Assembly (NCBI RefSeq): GCF_021325795.1
Contig: NZ_JAHPZX010000012.1
Span: 1 to 64,000, forward strand
Source of the DNA: Bordetella sp. LUAb4
Lineage (GTDB): Bacteria; Pseudomonadota; Gammaproteobacteria; Burkholderiales; Burkholderiaceae_B
DNA: 64,000 nt
Direction: 5' to 3'
The translations under genes were made by a program, and so were the position numbers. Numbering within the stretch: the stretch's first letter is position 1; every line of letters begins with the position of its first letter. The notes below the pieces were generated by a model. It was not told the DNA's origin. It did no database searches and saw only the letters and a program-made list of their open reading frames with translations. This document shows positions 54,885-63,924 of the stretch, in pieces.

Positions 54885-57800
54885 TCAAAACGGCACCATC
54901 ACCTTCAACGAACCGCTGTGGCTCTTGGCGTGCTTGGCCAGCTCGCCGTCGTACTGCAGGCGGAAATCCACCCCCTTGGCGGTCGACACCTGGAAGCCCG
55001 CGCCTATCCGGCCAATGACGTCGTCCATCGGCGTGGATGAGCTGAACGATCCCGCGTCTGCCGGTGCGCCTTGCAAGCGCGCGTTGGAATTCCAGCTGTC
55101 CTTGTTGAGGAAGGCCACCCCCACGTACGCGAACGGCCGCAGGAAAGCCCCATTGGGCAGGTCCTTGCGCCCGCCCACCTCGATCATCGGCGAAACGCCC
55201 AACACGTACTGATGGCTGCTGTCCACCGACAGGCCCAGCGCGTTGTTGCCATTTTCCTTGTAGGAAGACATGCGGGTGTAGGTCGCGTCGAAGTCCATAT
55301 ACGGCTTCACGTACATGTTGTCGAAGTCGAATGTCCGCGCCGCGCGCAGGCGCAAGCCGAAGTTGTACATATCTGGCTTGCTCTTGAGCGTGTCCTGGTA
55401 GCCGGGCACGATGACGTCGCGGTTCATGCGATAGGAGCCATAGCCGCCCCCCAGCGCCCCGGAAAACACCCAGGGTCCGCTTTCCCGCTTCAGCACCAGG
55501 CCGGCATAGCCGCTGTCGCCATTGCCCTTGAGCCTGCCGTTATCGCCTTTCACATCGTTGTTCTGATAGGCCATCGAAGCGCCCAGGAACCAGCCCGGGC
55601 TGACCTGGCGCTGGCCACCGAATTGGTACGTGACGCTGTCGAAATCGAAGTCGGAACTGCCGCGCTCGCCATCCTGGCTGCTGCGGCGCCCCGACACCAG
55701 GCCCCAGAAGCAGTTCTGCTCCCGCGTCATGGCGCCGTTGCCCTTGGTGTCCGTGAACGCCGGGCACGACATCATATTGCCGGTGAACTGGCCGAGGGCC
55801 GCCATCGATTGCGCGGCCGGTGCGGCGATGGCGCCGGGCGACAGGCTGTCCAGATTGGCGCGATACGCCCCACCGCTGGCACGCGAGGAAAGGTCGAGCT
55901 GGGCGAACAGCGGCGCCAACGCCGAATTGCCGCCCCCATCCCAGACGCGCTGCAGGAAGTCCGCCACCTTGCCCTGGTTCGATTTCAGGCCCAGCCCAGG
56001 CGCATTGAAGTTGGCCGACACCGCACGAACCTTGAAATCCTGTCCGTCCTGGCGCAGCCCGTAGTCGATGACAGGGCTGTCCTGCGCCTCCAGCGCTCCC
56101 TGTGACTGGCCCTGCACCGTCATCACCGTGACTTCGCGATTGGGCAGCAAGGCGGTCGGGACGATATTGACGCCACCCGCCAGCGTGGCGTTACCCGCGA
56201 CGGTCAGGTGATCCGTGTTCAGTTTGTCGAAGTCGGCATCCGCGCGGATCACGCCAGTGGACGACTGGACGAAGCTGTTGCTGATGCGCAGCTCATTGAA
56301 CGGGCCAGGGTTGCCGATGATCAACTGGCCTTCGTTGGTCACGTCGGCCTGATAAAGCGACGCGCCCGCCAGCGTGCCGCCCTGCGCGTTGTGCAGCTGG
56401 ATGGCCGCGGCATCGCCCAGTACCGCGGACGCCGGGATGGCGACGAAGCTCATCGCCGCCGGGCCAGGCGCGCTGTAGCCGCAGTTCGCGCCGGTATCGG
56501 CATCGGTGCACTGCACGCTGCCGTTGATGACGCCGTTATTGGTGATCGTCAGCTTGTTGCCGGAGCCTTGATCCGTGTCGCCGTCGTAATGCACGGCGAC
56601 ACCCGACGCGGCGCTGATACTGCCGCTACTGGCGACATTCAAGACGTTGTTGATACCCTGCGCGATCCACACACCGTAACCGAAGCCATTGGCGCTGGAC
56701 CCGCCGGCCACGCTGCCGTTCACATTCACGGTGACGACGCCATTGTTATAGGGCGCTTCGCTCTGCGCGAAAATGCCGGTGGAACCCGCGCCGGTCACCG
56801 AGATCGAGCCGCTCTGGTTGACCGTCACCGCACTCGCGACGCCACCGCTGCTGCTATTGAATAGATTGCCGGCGAAACCGTTGGAGGCGCTACCAGCGAT
56901 GCCACCGCCCCCACCAAGAGACTGCGCGATGATGCCGAACGCATTCCTGCCCGAGGTCGCAAGCGTGGCATTGGTGGTCACCGTGACGGCGCTGCCGTTG
57001 CCGTTGCCGCCAGTCCCACTCGGAAGCCCGCCGTTGGCCGGGTTCAGCTGTATCCCCGAGCCGGTATCGCCGATTATGCCGCCGCCACCGCCGATGGATT
57101 GCGCAATGATCGCATGCGCGCCATTGCCACGCGTGGTGATACTGCCGCCCGTGATGTCGACGTTGACGGTACCGCCGCTGCCATTCGTCCCGCCCAATGA
57201 AAGCGCGCCGAGTCCCGAGGCGGAGCCCGTCGTGACCACGCCGCCACCACCGCCTATCGACTGTGCCAATACACCGATCGCGCGGTCGCCATAGGTATTC
57301 ATCCCCAGGCCCGTGCTGACGTTGATGTTTCCGCCCGAGCCCGACGCGCCGTTGCGGCCGCCCAGCGTCAAGGATAATTGCTGCTTGCCGGGACTTGCCG
57401 CCGAATCCGAATCGCCGGCGATGCCGATACCGCCGCCACCGCCGATGGATTGCAGGACGAGACCATAGGCGCTGTCCCCATGCGTCGAAATATTGGCCCA
57501 GCTGGCCTGGTTCACGGTGATGTTGCCGCCATTGCCGGCACCGCCCCCGTCGCGGCCCACGGTGATCGTGCCGTTGGCCATCGGGGACCCCGACGCTCCG
57601 ATACCGCCACCGCCGCCGATGGACTGCAGCACCACGCCATGCGAACCGAACCCGTTGGTATTGAACAGATTGCCCGACAAGCCGTTTTCGAAAGCGTCGT
57701 TGAAATAGACGATGATGTCACCGCCCGAACCGCCCGTCCCTCCCTTGCCGCCCACGGACATCGTCAGGTGCGAGGAGTTGCTGCTGGACGATGTCGTCGA

Positions 57801-60800
57801 TGCGCCACCCTGGCCGCCGCCGCCGCCGATGGACTGCAACACCACCGCCTCGGCATGGTCGCCGTAGGTGTTGATGCGCGACCCGATGCTGGCCGCGGCA
57901 CTGGTGCTGCCGATGGCGCCGCCGTTGCCGCCGCCGCCGCCGGTTCCGCCCACGCCCACGTTCAATTCATAGCTGGTGCTGTCGTCCTGGAGCGTGCCGA
58001 TGGCCTTGCGCAAGACACCCGTCGAAGGGTCCGCCGAATTGCCGCCGGCCACACCGCCCAGGCCGCCGGAGCCGCCGATCGTCTGCACCAGCAGCCCGTC
58101 GGCGTCGGCCCCATAGGTCGTGATCTGGCCGTTGGACACCAGGGTTATATTGCTGCCGGCCCCACCTGAAGTCCCACCGCGTCCCACGTTGACCGTGCCT
58201 GATACGTCGGTGCTGCCGTCTTCGCTCTCCGAACTCAACGACAGGCCGATCTGGCCGCCCTGCGAAGCGCCGCCGCCGCCGCCGATGGACTGCAGCAGCA
58301 CGCCGCGTGCGCCATCCCCCGCGGTGATCACCGAGTCGGTGTACGTGCTGTTGAAAACCACGCTGCCGGCCGTGCCCCCCCCGCTGCCGGTGCCGCCCAG
58401 GCTCAGGGTGGCGCTGACGCTGGCGTCGGTATTGCGGTTGCTGCCGCTCGCCGACCCGATGCCGCCCGCGCCGCCGCCCCCGCCTATGCTTTGCGCGACG
58501 ATGCCGTTGGCGGAGTCGCCCCAGGTCTGGATGCGGTTGCCGCCGTTCAAGTTCACGGTTGTCGTGCTGGCGCACGTCGAAGTCGATGTGGAACCGCAAG
58601 CGGCCGATCCGCCGTTGCCGCCGAAAGCCGCGCTGACCGTGGCGCCTACGCTGCTATCGGTGCCGATGACGGTGGAGGTCGCGGTGGCATTGCCGCCGAC
58701 CCCGCCGCCGCCGCCGATGGATTGCACCAGCATGCCAAAAGAACCGGCCCCATACGTCGTGATCGACGATCCGGACAGATCGGCCTCGGCCCGCGCGCCG
58801 GCGCCGCCGTTGCCGCCCGAGCCGCCCACCGCGAAGGACACCGCGGCGCCGACCGAAACGCTGTCGTCCGGCACGGCGATGGCGTAAGCGCGTGCCACCG
58901 AAGCGCCACCCGCACCACCGCCGCCGCCAATGGACTGGACGACCAGGCCGTGCGCATCCGTCGTGGTGGTGCCTGACGAGCCAGTGGTGATGGACGAATT
59001 GCTCAAGACGGCATTGGCCGTACTGCCCGCGCCACCGCCGCCGCCGCTGCCCCCCACGGCCACCGACATGGAAAACAGCGCGCTGACGCTCAAGGAAGAT
59101 GCCGCGCCGCCCGTGCCGCCGCCGCCGCCGATGGACTGCGCCACCATGCCGTAGGACGTATCGCCGGACGTGTGGATGCTACCGCCGCTGAGCGTGGCCG
59201 TCGTCGCGCCACCCGAGCCGCCGCCACTGCCGGCTTGGCCACCTATGGTGATCATGCCGGTGGAACCGCCACCATCGCCGCCACCACCGCCGACGGACTG
59301 CGCCAGGATCCCGATGGCCGATGTCCCTGTCGTGGTCAAGCCCGCGGATTGGGTCACGTTGACCGTACCGCCGCCGATGGCGTTGCCGCCGCTGCCGCCC
59401 AGCGCGACGATGCCGCTGCTGACCCCCGCCACGCCGCCGCCCCCGCCGATGGACTGAGCCACGATGCCGTGCGAATTATCCCCGCTCGTTGCGATAGTGG
59501 TCGCGCTGCTGATCGTGACCGTGCTGGGCGTGCCACCGTTGCCCGCGTTCGCGCCCGCATCGCCGAAGAGTTCGAAATTGCTGGTCGTGCCGCCGCCGAA
59601 GCCCCCCATGCTCTGCGCCAGCATGCCGATGGAGTTCGTGCCGTAGGTCGTGATGGTGCCGCCGCTGGTGCTGATCGACACCTGGCCGCCATTACCGCCC
59701 GTACCCGCGTTTTCCGGGGTGAAGTCGATGATGCCGCTGCTGGTCTCCACGCCACCGCCGGCGCCGCCCGCGCTGCGCGCGATGATGCCAATGGACTCCG
59801 TGCCGCTGGTGGTAATGCTGGCATTACCGGTCATCGCGACCTTGATGGTGCCGCCGTAGCCACCGTTCGCGCCGTCGCTGTCTTCCCGGCCTGCCCCGCC
59901 GTTACCGCCCAGGCTGATCACGGCCACCCCTGGCAGGTAGTCGCCCGCGGTGGAGATGACCGAGCCGCTGTTCATCGTCGCGGTGAAGGTATAGGGATTG
60001 TCTCCGCCCTTGCCGCCCAATTCGCCGGAGGTATTGGTGACGGTCTGCGGGCCCATGCCGCCGTTGCCGCCCTGGCCTATCATGACGATGCCGCCGGACA
60101 AGGCGGCCAGGCTGGCCGGCTTGCCAAGCGCATTGGTCGTCGTGACGTTGATGGCGCCGGCGTTCGTCACGGTCAGGCCGGTGACGTTGGCCCCGGCGCC
60201 GCCGTTGTCGCTGCCGTCTTCGGAAGTCTGGCCGTTACCGCCCTGGTTCAGGATATACAGGCCACGCACGCCGTTGCTCATGCCGGAGCCATTGACACTC
60301 ACCGTCACGGCACCGCTATTGGTGATGGAACTGGCCGTCGACGTATTCGCCTCGCCGGGCTCGCCGCCGTTACCGTTGTAGTTGCCGCCATTGCCGCCAA
60401 TGGATTCGACGCCTATGCCCCAGGCATAGCGCCCGGCGCTGCCGGAATTGATGTTGATCGAAGCGCTGTTGTTGATGTTGATGATATTGGTGTCGCCACC
60501 GTTGCCGCCAACCTGGTCGCCCGTGGCAGCATTGTCCTGATTGCCGCCCCCGCCACCGATACCGGCGGCGTAGATGCCCACCCCGCCATACGGGAGTTGG
60601 TTCAGCGTGATCGCACCGGTGTTGGTAATGGTGATGGCCGAAGCCTGGCCGCCCGCGCCGCCATTGCCACCGCCGATGACGGTATCCCCCGCGTCGGCAC
60701 CCCGGCCGCCGACTGATGCGGCATAGATGCCGAATTGCGCGCCGGTGTCGTCCCAAATGCCGGGAGCGGAGCTCTGGTTGCTGGACGTAGGCGAGTTATT

Positions 60801-61406
60801 GACGTTGATCGTCCCGCTGTTGGTAATGGTGATGGTGCCGCCGTTGCCACCGTTCGTGCCGTTATTGCTCGTGTCGCTGGACCCCGCACCGCCCTTCAAG
60901 CGGATGAACAGGCCGCCTTGCGGTGATGACGGACTCAAGTTCGCGGCGTTATTGACGATGTAGTTGCCGCCGTAGCTGCCGATGTTGGTGCCAGTCCCGG
61001 CCGCCGCAGTGTAGTCGATCGAAATCTGTGCGCCGGATCCGCCTTGGCTGGCATCTATCGTGCAGGTGATGGTGCTGCTGGTAGACGAGCTGGCCGAGGG
61101 GCAGCTCAGGGCGGCTTCGGCACGGGGGGTCATCAAGCCAGCCAGCATCAGGGCCGAGAGCAAGGGAGTCAGGGCCAGCACCTGGACAGGGGTTCCGCGG
61201 ACGCGGGGGTTTGCGCGTGGGGTTGCGCGTGGAGTTGCGCTTGCTCTTGCGTTGGATGTTGCGCTGGCTGCTGTTGGGGCCGCTGCTGTCGCTGCGGCTG
61301 TCCGGGCTCTGTCCCCGCCGGCGGGATCCACACAAGAATCGCGACGCTGAGTCGAAAGCTTGGGATTGGCCTTGGGCTCAGGCGGGGTAACAACGCGGTC
61401 TCTCAT
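54885..61406 (-). CDS. giant glycine-rich autotransporter (type Va), paralog
   Basis: 2173 residues, paralogous to the autotransporter at 44330. Unusually long basic, Ala/Thr/Pro/Arg-rich N-region (about 75 residues, with repeated ATPRATPRANPR) before the hydrophobic signal core VLALTPLLSALMLAGLM and AEAAL cleavage region. The passenger has about a dozen QSIGGGGG cores. The C-terminal barrel shares FTGNMMSCPAF, VTYQFGGQRQVSPGWFLGAS and GYAGLVLKRESGPW with its paralog and ends LKVMVPF. AGAGGA precedes the ATG at 61406; a GTG one codon earlier is possible. Confidence 0.9.
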   Translation of the reverse strand: MRDRVVTPPEPKANPKLSTQRRDSCVDPAGGDRARTAAATAAAPTAASATSNARASATPRATPRANPRVRGTPVQVLALTPLLSALMLAGLMTPRAEAALSCPSASSSTSSTITCTIDASQGGSGAQISIDYTAAAGTGTNIGSYGGNYIVNNAANLSPSSPQGGLFIRLKGGAGSSDTSNNGTNGGNGGTITITNSGTINVNNSPTSSNQSSAPGIWDDTGAQFGIYAASVGGRGADAGDTVIGGGNGGAGGQASAITITNTGAITLNQLPYGGVGIYAAGIGGGGGNQDNAATGDQVGGNGGDTNIININNSASININSGSAGRYAWGIGVESIGGNGGNYNGNGGEPGEANTSTASSITNSGAVTVSVNGSGMSNGVRGLYILNQGGNGQTSEDGSDNGGAGANVTGLTVTNAGAINVTTTNALGKPASLAALSGGIVMIGQGGNGGMGPQTVTNTSGELGGKGGDNPYTFTATMNSGSVISTAGDYLPGVAVISLGGNGGAGREDSDGANGGYGGTIKVAMTGNASITTSGTESIGIIARSAGGAGGGVETSSGIIDFTPENAGTGGNGGQVSISTSGGTITTYGTNSIGMLAQSMGGFGGGTTSNFELFGDAGANAGNGGTPSTVTISSATTIATSGDNSHGIVAQSIGGGGGVAGVSSGIVALGGSGGNAIGGGTVNVTQSAGLTTTGTSAIGILAQSVGGGGGDGGGSTGMITIGGQAGSGGGSGGATTATLSGGSIHTSGDTSYGMVAQSIGGGGGTGGAASSLSVSALFSMSVAVGGSGGGGGAGSTANAVLSNSSITTGSSGTTTTDAHGLVVQSIGGGGGAGGASVARAYAIAVPDDSVSVGAAVSFAVGGSGGNGGAGARAEADLSGSSITTYGAGSFGMLVQSIGGGGGVGGNATATSTVIGTDSSVGATVSAAFGGNGGSAACGSTSTSTCASTTTVNLNGGNRIQTWGDSANGIVAQSIGGGGGAGGIGSASGSNRNTDASVSATLSLGGTGSGGGTAGSVVFNSTYTDSVITAGDGARGVLLQSIGGGGGASQGGQIGLSLSSESEDGSTDVSGTVNVGRGGTSGGAGSNITLVSNGQITTYGADADGLLVQTIGGSGGLGGVAGGNSADPSTGVLRKAIGTLQDDSTSYELNVGVGGTGGGGGNGGAIGSTSAAASIGSRINTYGDHAEAVVLQSIGGGGGQGGASTTSSSSNSSHLTMSVGGKGGTGGSGGDIIVYFNDAFENGLSGNLFNTNGFGSHGVVLQSIGGGGGIGASGSPMANGTITVGRDGGGAGNGGNITVNQASWANISTHGDSAYGLVLQSIGGGGGIGIAGDSDSAASPGKQQLSLTLGGRNGASGSGGNINVSTGLGMNTYGDRAIGVLAQSIGGGGGVVTTGSASGLGALSLGGTNGSGGTVNVDITGGSITTRGNGAHAIIAQSIGGGGGIIGDTGSGIQLNPANGGLPSGTGGNGNGSAVTVTTNATLATSGRNAFGIIAQSLGGGGGIAGSASNGFAGNLFNSSSGGVASAVTVNQSGSISVTGAGSTGIFAQSEAPYNNGVVTVNVNGSVAGGSSANGFGYGVWIAQGINNVLNVASSGSISAASGVAVHYDGDTDQGSGNKLTITNNGVINGSVQCTDADTGANCGYSAPGPAAMSFVAIPASAVLGDAAAIQLHNAQGGTLAGASLYQADVTNEGQLIIGNPGPFNELRISNSFVQSSTGVIRADADFDKLNTDHLTVAGNATLAGGVNIVPTALLPNREVTVMTVQGQSQGALEAQDSPVIDYGLRQDGQDFKVRAVSANFNAPGLGLKSNQGKVADFLQRVWDGGGNSALAPLFAQLDLSSRASGGAYRANLDSLSPGAIAAPAAQSMAALGQFTGNMMSCPAFTDTKGNGAMTREQNCFWGLVSGRRSSQDGERGSSDFDFDSVTYQFGGQRQVSPGWFLGASMAYQNNDVKGDNGRLKGNGDSGYAGLVLKRESGPWVFSGALGGGYGSYRMNRDVIVPGYQDTLKSKPDMYNFGLRLRAARTFDFDNMYVKPYMDFDATYTRMSSYKENGNNALGLSVDSSHQYVLGVSPMIEVGGRKDLPNGAFLRPFAYVGVAFLNKDSWNSNARLQGAPADAGSFSSSTPMDDVIGRIGAGFQVSTAKGVDFRLQYDGELAKHAKSHSGSLKVMVPF

Positions 61407-62050
61407 CACAGGTCCTCTGGCGGGCGTAGTGATCCCGCCGTTCAGAGCGCGGCCTAGGTTGACTCAGGCTCAGCAGTCGTGCGACGGGACGCAAGTGTAG
61501 GTAAGCGGATTGTTCCGTCACTTGCGCCTGCAATGAGAATTTTTCGATGAATTTGAGGATTTATCCGACGAAATGGGCAGACGAAGTGATTAGAAAACCA
61601 CAGTTGGAGGGATACAGATGGGAGTGGTTACGTCTGCACGAGGACGAGCGATGCTCTGCAATTTCGGAGAGGAAGATGTTGCGTTGCGGCAATTGCCTGC
61701 GGCAGCGCTTCGGTGGCACTGCAGTGCGGCTGCGGTGGGGCTGCGGTGGGGCTGCGGTGGGGCTGCGGTCGGGCTGCGGTCGGGCTGCGGTCGGGCTGCG
61801 GTCGGGCTTCGGTCGGGCTTCGGTCGGGCTTCGATGGTCATACCGTGGAACTACGGTGGTCTGCAAACCTGCAAGCGCGGTCGAGTATGCCGGAGCGGTC
61901 GCGGATGGGCAGCAACGAACCGCCACAACGTCACGCAAATCACCGAGCAATAACTCCGCGCCACAAAAAACTACTGCGGAACAGTTTCCAGTGCGCCCGC
62001 CACGCACCAGCACGCTCGCGAAAAGCGGGCCAACTCCAAAGGAGCACACG
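61407..62050. other. 644-bp intergenic region with 11-bp tandem array
   Basis: Separates the second autotransporter from a divergent Bug gene. It includes AT-rich promoter-like sequence near 61500-61600, the 11-bp array at 61726-61835, and a short leader to the Bug gene. Open frames crossing the array are artefacts of the repeat (all three frames stay open) and I do not call them genes. Confidence 0.6.
61726..61835. repeat. ten 11-bp tandem repeats (core GGGCTGCGGT)
   Basis: Ten contiguous units, drifting from GGGGCTGCGGT (3 copies) to CGGGCTGCGGT (3 copies) to CGGGCTTCGGT (2 copies) with degenerate ends. The ordered drift implies local duplication of neighbouring units. The unit is not a multiple of 3. 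Confidence 0.92.
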
Positions 62051-63076
62051 ATGCAATGCGGGAAAAAGGAAATTGCGGCGTTGACACTCGCGGTAAGCGG
62101 AATTCCATTTGCGGCAACGGCAGAAAAACAGGAAGGTCCGCTCACGATGTCAGCAGAGAAAGATGAAAGGGCGTATCCCACTCGGCCCATAAGCATAGTC
62201 GTGGGATATCCGCCTGGCGGCGGCGCGGATAGTTTGGCCCGCCTGCTCGCCAAGACCATGACCAAGAAACTGGGCAGCAGAGTTATTGTCGTCAATCGTC
62301 CGGGCGCCGCAGGAAATATAGGCGCGGAGGCGGTCGCCCGCGCGACGGCTGACGGCTACACGCTATTTCTGGGTGCGAGGCCGAACACCATACACAAAGT
62401 CATGTACGCAAGTCTTGCGTTTGATTTCAATGAGGATCTGGTCCCGGTCAGTTTGATTGCCACTACCCCCAACGTAATCGTGGCGAGTCGACATTCTCCG
62501 ATCAGGAATCTTGAGCAGATGCTCGAGGTCGCGGAGACGAATCCGGGCCAATTGCGATGCGCATCGCCCGGCATTGGCTCAACCGGCTATTTGCTATGCG
62601 AAATCTTCCAACAGGAAACGGGGGTGAGCATCGACCATGTCCCATACAAAGGAAGCGCGCAGGCTTACATGGATCTGTTGAGCGGAAAGGTCGATGTGTT
62701 ATTCAGCACGCTTTCTTCCGCGATACCCCACATCAGACAAGGCACCTTGCAAGGCCTCGCAATAATGTCCGAAACGACAAATGGCCATCCCGTGGAGCTA
62801 CCAACCATGGCGGAGCGTGGTTTACCCACACTGGACTTGGATTCATGGGCGGGATTGATGGCCCCAACCGGGACACCTCCCTACGCAATCCAGAAGCTGA
62901 ATGCGACCATCAACGAACTTCTCGCGGACGAAGACGTCCTGTCAGACATAACGCAGCTAGGCTACGTAGCCCCCCGCCAGCCCAACCCGCCCGAGGCACT
63001 TCAAACCCTCGCGGCGCAAGAGACTGAACGGTGGACGGCGGTGTTGAAGACGCGGAATATTATTCCGTATCATTGA
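62051..63076 (+). CDS. Bug-family periplasmic substrate-binding protein
   Basis: 341 residues. Family motifs PISIVVGYPPGGGADSLAR, VNRPGAAGNIGAEAVARATADGYTLF and VPYKGSAQAYMDLLSGKVDVLF. AAGGAG precedes the ATG at 62051, so the longer open frame running through the 11-bp array is rejected. The signal peptide (LTLAVSGIPFAATA) is short and only moderately hydrophobic. It is the third orphan Bug protein of the window and has no transporter or catabolic gene beside it. Codon use is slightly less GC-rich than its neighbours. Confidence 0.88.
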   Translation: MQCGKKEIAALTLAVSGIPFAATAEKQEGPLTMSAEKDERAYPTRPISIVVGYPPGGGADSLARLLAKTMTKKLGSRVIVVNRPGAAGNIGAEAVARATADGYTLFLGARPNTIHKVMYASLAFDFNEDLVPVSLIATTPNVIVASRHSPIRNLEQMLEVAETNPGQLRCASPGIGSTGYLLCEIFQQETGVSIDHVPYKGSAQAYMDLLSGKVDVLFSTLSSAIPHIRQGTLQGLAIMSETTNGHPVELPTMAERGLPTLDLDSWAGLMAPTGTPPYAIQKLNATINELLADEDVLSDITQLGYVAPRQPNPPEALQTLAAQETERWTAVLKTRNIIPYH

Positions 63077-63147
63077 GAGCGATGCTCGGTGCATCAGCGC
63101 CAATTAGCACAGTCGGCATGAGGCATTACGGATACGAAAGTATCGCT

Positions 63148-63191
63148 AACGCTGACGGGCACGCTCTTTCTAGAGCGTGCCCGTCAGCGTT
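63148..63191. terminator. 20-bp perfect hairpin downstream of Bug gene
   Basis: A 20-bp perfect inverted repeat beginning AACGCTGACGGGC, with a 4-nt TTCT loop, 72 nt after the Bug stop. A short TGGA/TCCA stem and a T6 run follow at 63191-63208. It probably acts as a terminator for the Bug gene and perhaps bidirectionally, although the stem is longer than usual. Confidence 0.6.
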
Positions 63192-63288
63192 GGATGTGTC
63201 CATTTTTTCGCTGGGAAGCCACCGCGATAACGCTCCACCCTTTCGTAGCTGAACTTTCGCGGCCGCCCACGACCGAGGCAGCAAAAAA

Positions 63289-63924
63289 TCACTTCACTGC
63301 CGTGATACCCAGTGCATTTAAAGTTTCAGTGGTCATCAAGCCGCTCGCTGGCATAGATTTCACGGTTTGAAAATGCTTTAACGAGTTGCTAGTTTCGGAG
63401 CCCATCACACCACTAATCGGACCGTGGTACAGCCCAAGGGAAGTCAGCTTTATCTGAACTCGGATAATCTGCAGTCTTAACTTCTCCGCGCGGCTCAGCT
63501 CAACGGTCCCCGCTTCGTTCATCTTTGCATCCGATGTCGCCCCTGATGGCGAAGATCCGCCTGACTTCGTCGAGCTTCCCGGGCTGTTTCCCTTGATACT
63601 TGATGAAGTCGAAGAACTTCCTAAAGGTGTCGAGGACGAGCTAGGACCGGACGTTGAAGCAGGGGGGCGATAGTAGGATCCGCCACCACTAGATCCCGAG
63701 TAATGAGAACTATGACTTGAATGCGAACGATGGCTCGAGTGCGATCGATGGCCGGCAAACAGATTCTCAAAACCAAAGTTCAGCGGCCGCAGAGGAACTG
63801 CTTTGGGCACATTCAATGCGTCCAGGACAAGCTTTTCGGACGGTTCTGTGGCTGCAGAGGACCTGCCACCCATGGCACCAAGCCCGGCGAGAAACAGACT
63901 TATGCTTTTTATGAAACGACTCAT
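63289..63924 (-). CDS. hxsA: His-Xaa-Ser repeat protein, HxsA type, with peptidoglycan-binding-like domain
   Basis: 211 residues. Signal peptide (FIKSISLFLAGLGAMGG, SSAA). From H59 to S76 come six perfect His-Xaa-Ser triplets (HRSHSSHRSHSSHSSH then YS), followed by a Ser/Gly/Pro-rich linker and a C-terminal PG_binding_1-like domain (about 148-208: RVQIKLTSLGLYHGPISGVMG, LNALGI). HxsA is described as the likely substrate of a pair of radical SAM enzymes (HxsB, HxsC) with HxsD, a predicted peptide-modification system of unknown product. The gene reads toward lower coordinates, so partner genes may lie upstream, beyond the window's right end. Confidence 0.85.
   Translation of the reverse strand: MSRFIKSISLFLAGLGAMGGRSSAATEPSEKLVLDALNVPKAVPLRPLNFGFENLFAGHRSHSSHRSHSSHSSHYSGSSGGGSYYRPPASTSGPSSSSTPLGSSSTSSSIKGNSPGSSTKSGGSSPSGATSDAKMNEAGTVELSRAEKLRLQIIRVQIKLTSLGLYHGPISGVMGSETSNSLKHFQTVKSMPASGLMTTETLNALGITAVK

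Noticed and set aside
56773-60963. Proline-rich open frames antisense to the second autotransporter.
   Set aside because: Pure reverse-complement of Gly codons (GGC to GCC/CCG); no start signals or protein features.
61726-61835. CRISPR-like array.
   Set aside because: Units are contiguous 11-mers with no spacers; the 13-bp and 6-bp arrays were rejected for the same reason.
61547-61953. Overlapping frames through the 11-bp repeats on both strands.
   Set aside because: The repeat has no stop in any frame, so open frames are expected by construction; the real gene starts at 62051 with a good ribosome site.
63172-63270. Minus-strand peptide containing GRGRPRKFSYERV, possibly a transposase remnant.
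   Set aside because: The AT-hook-like GRGRPRK is suggestive but the frame is short, runs into the hxsA gene in another frame, and has no start signal.
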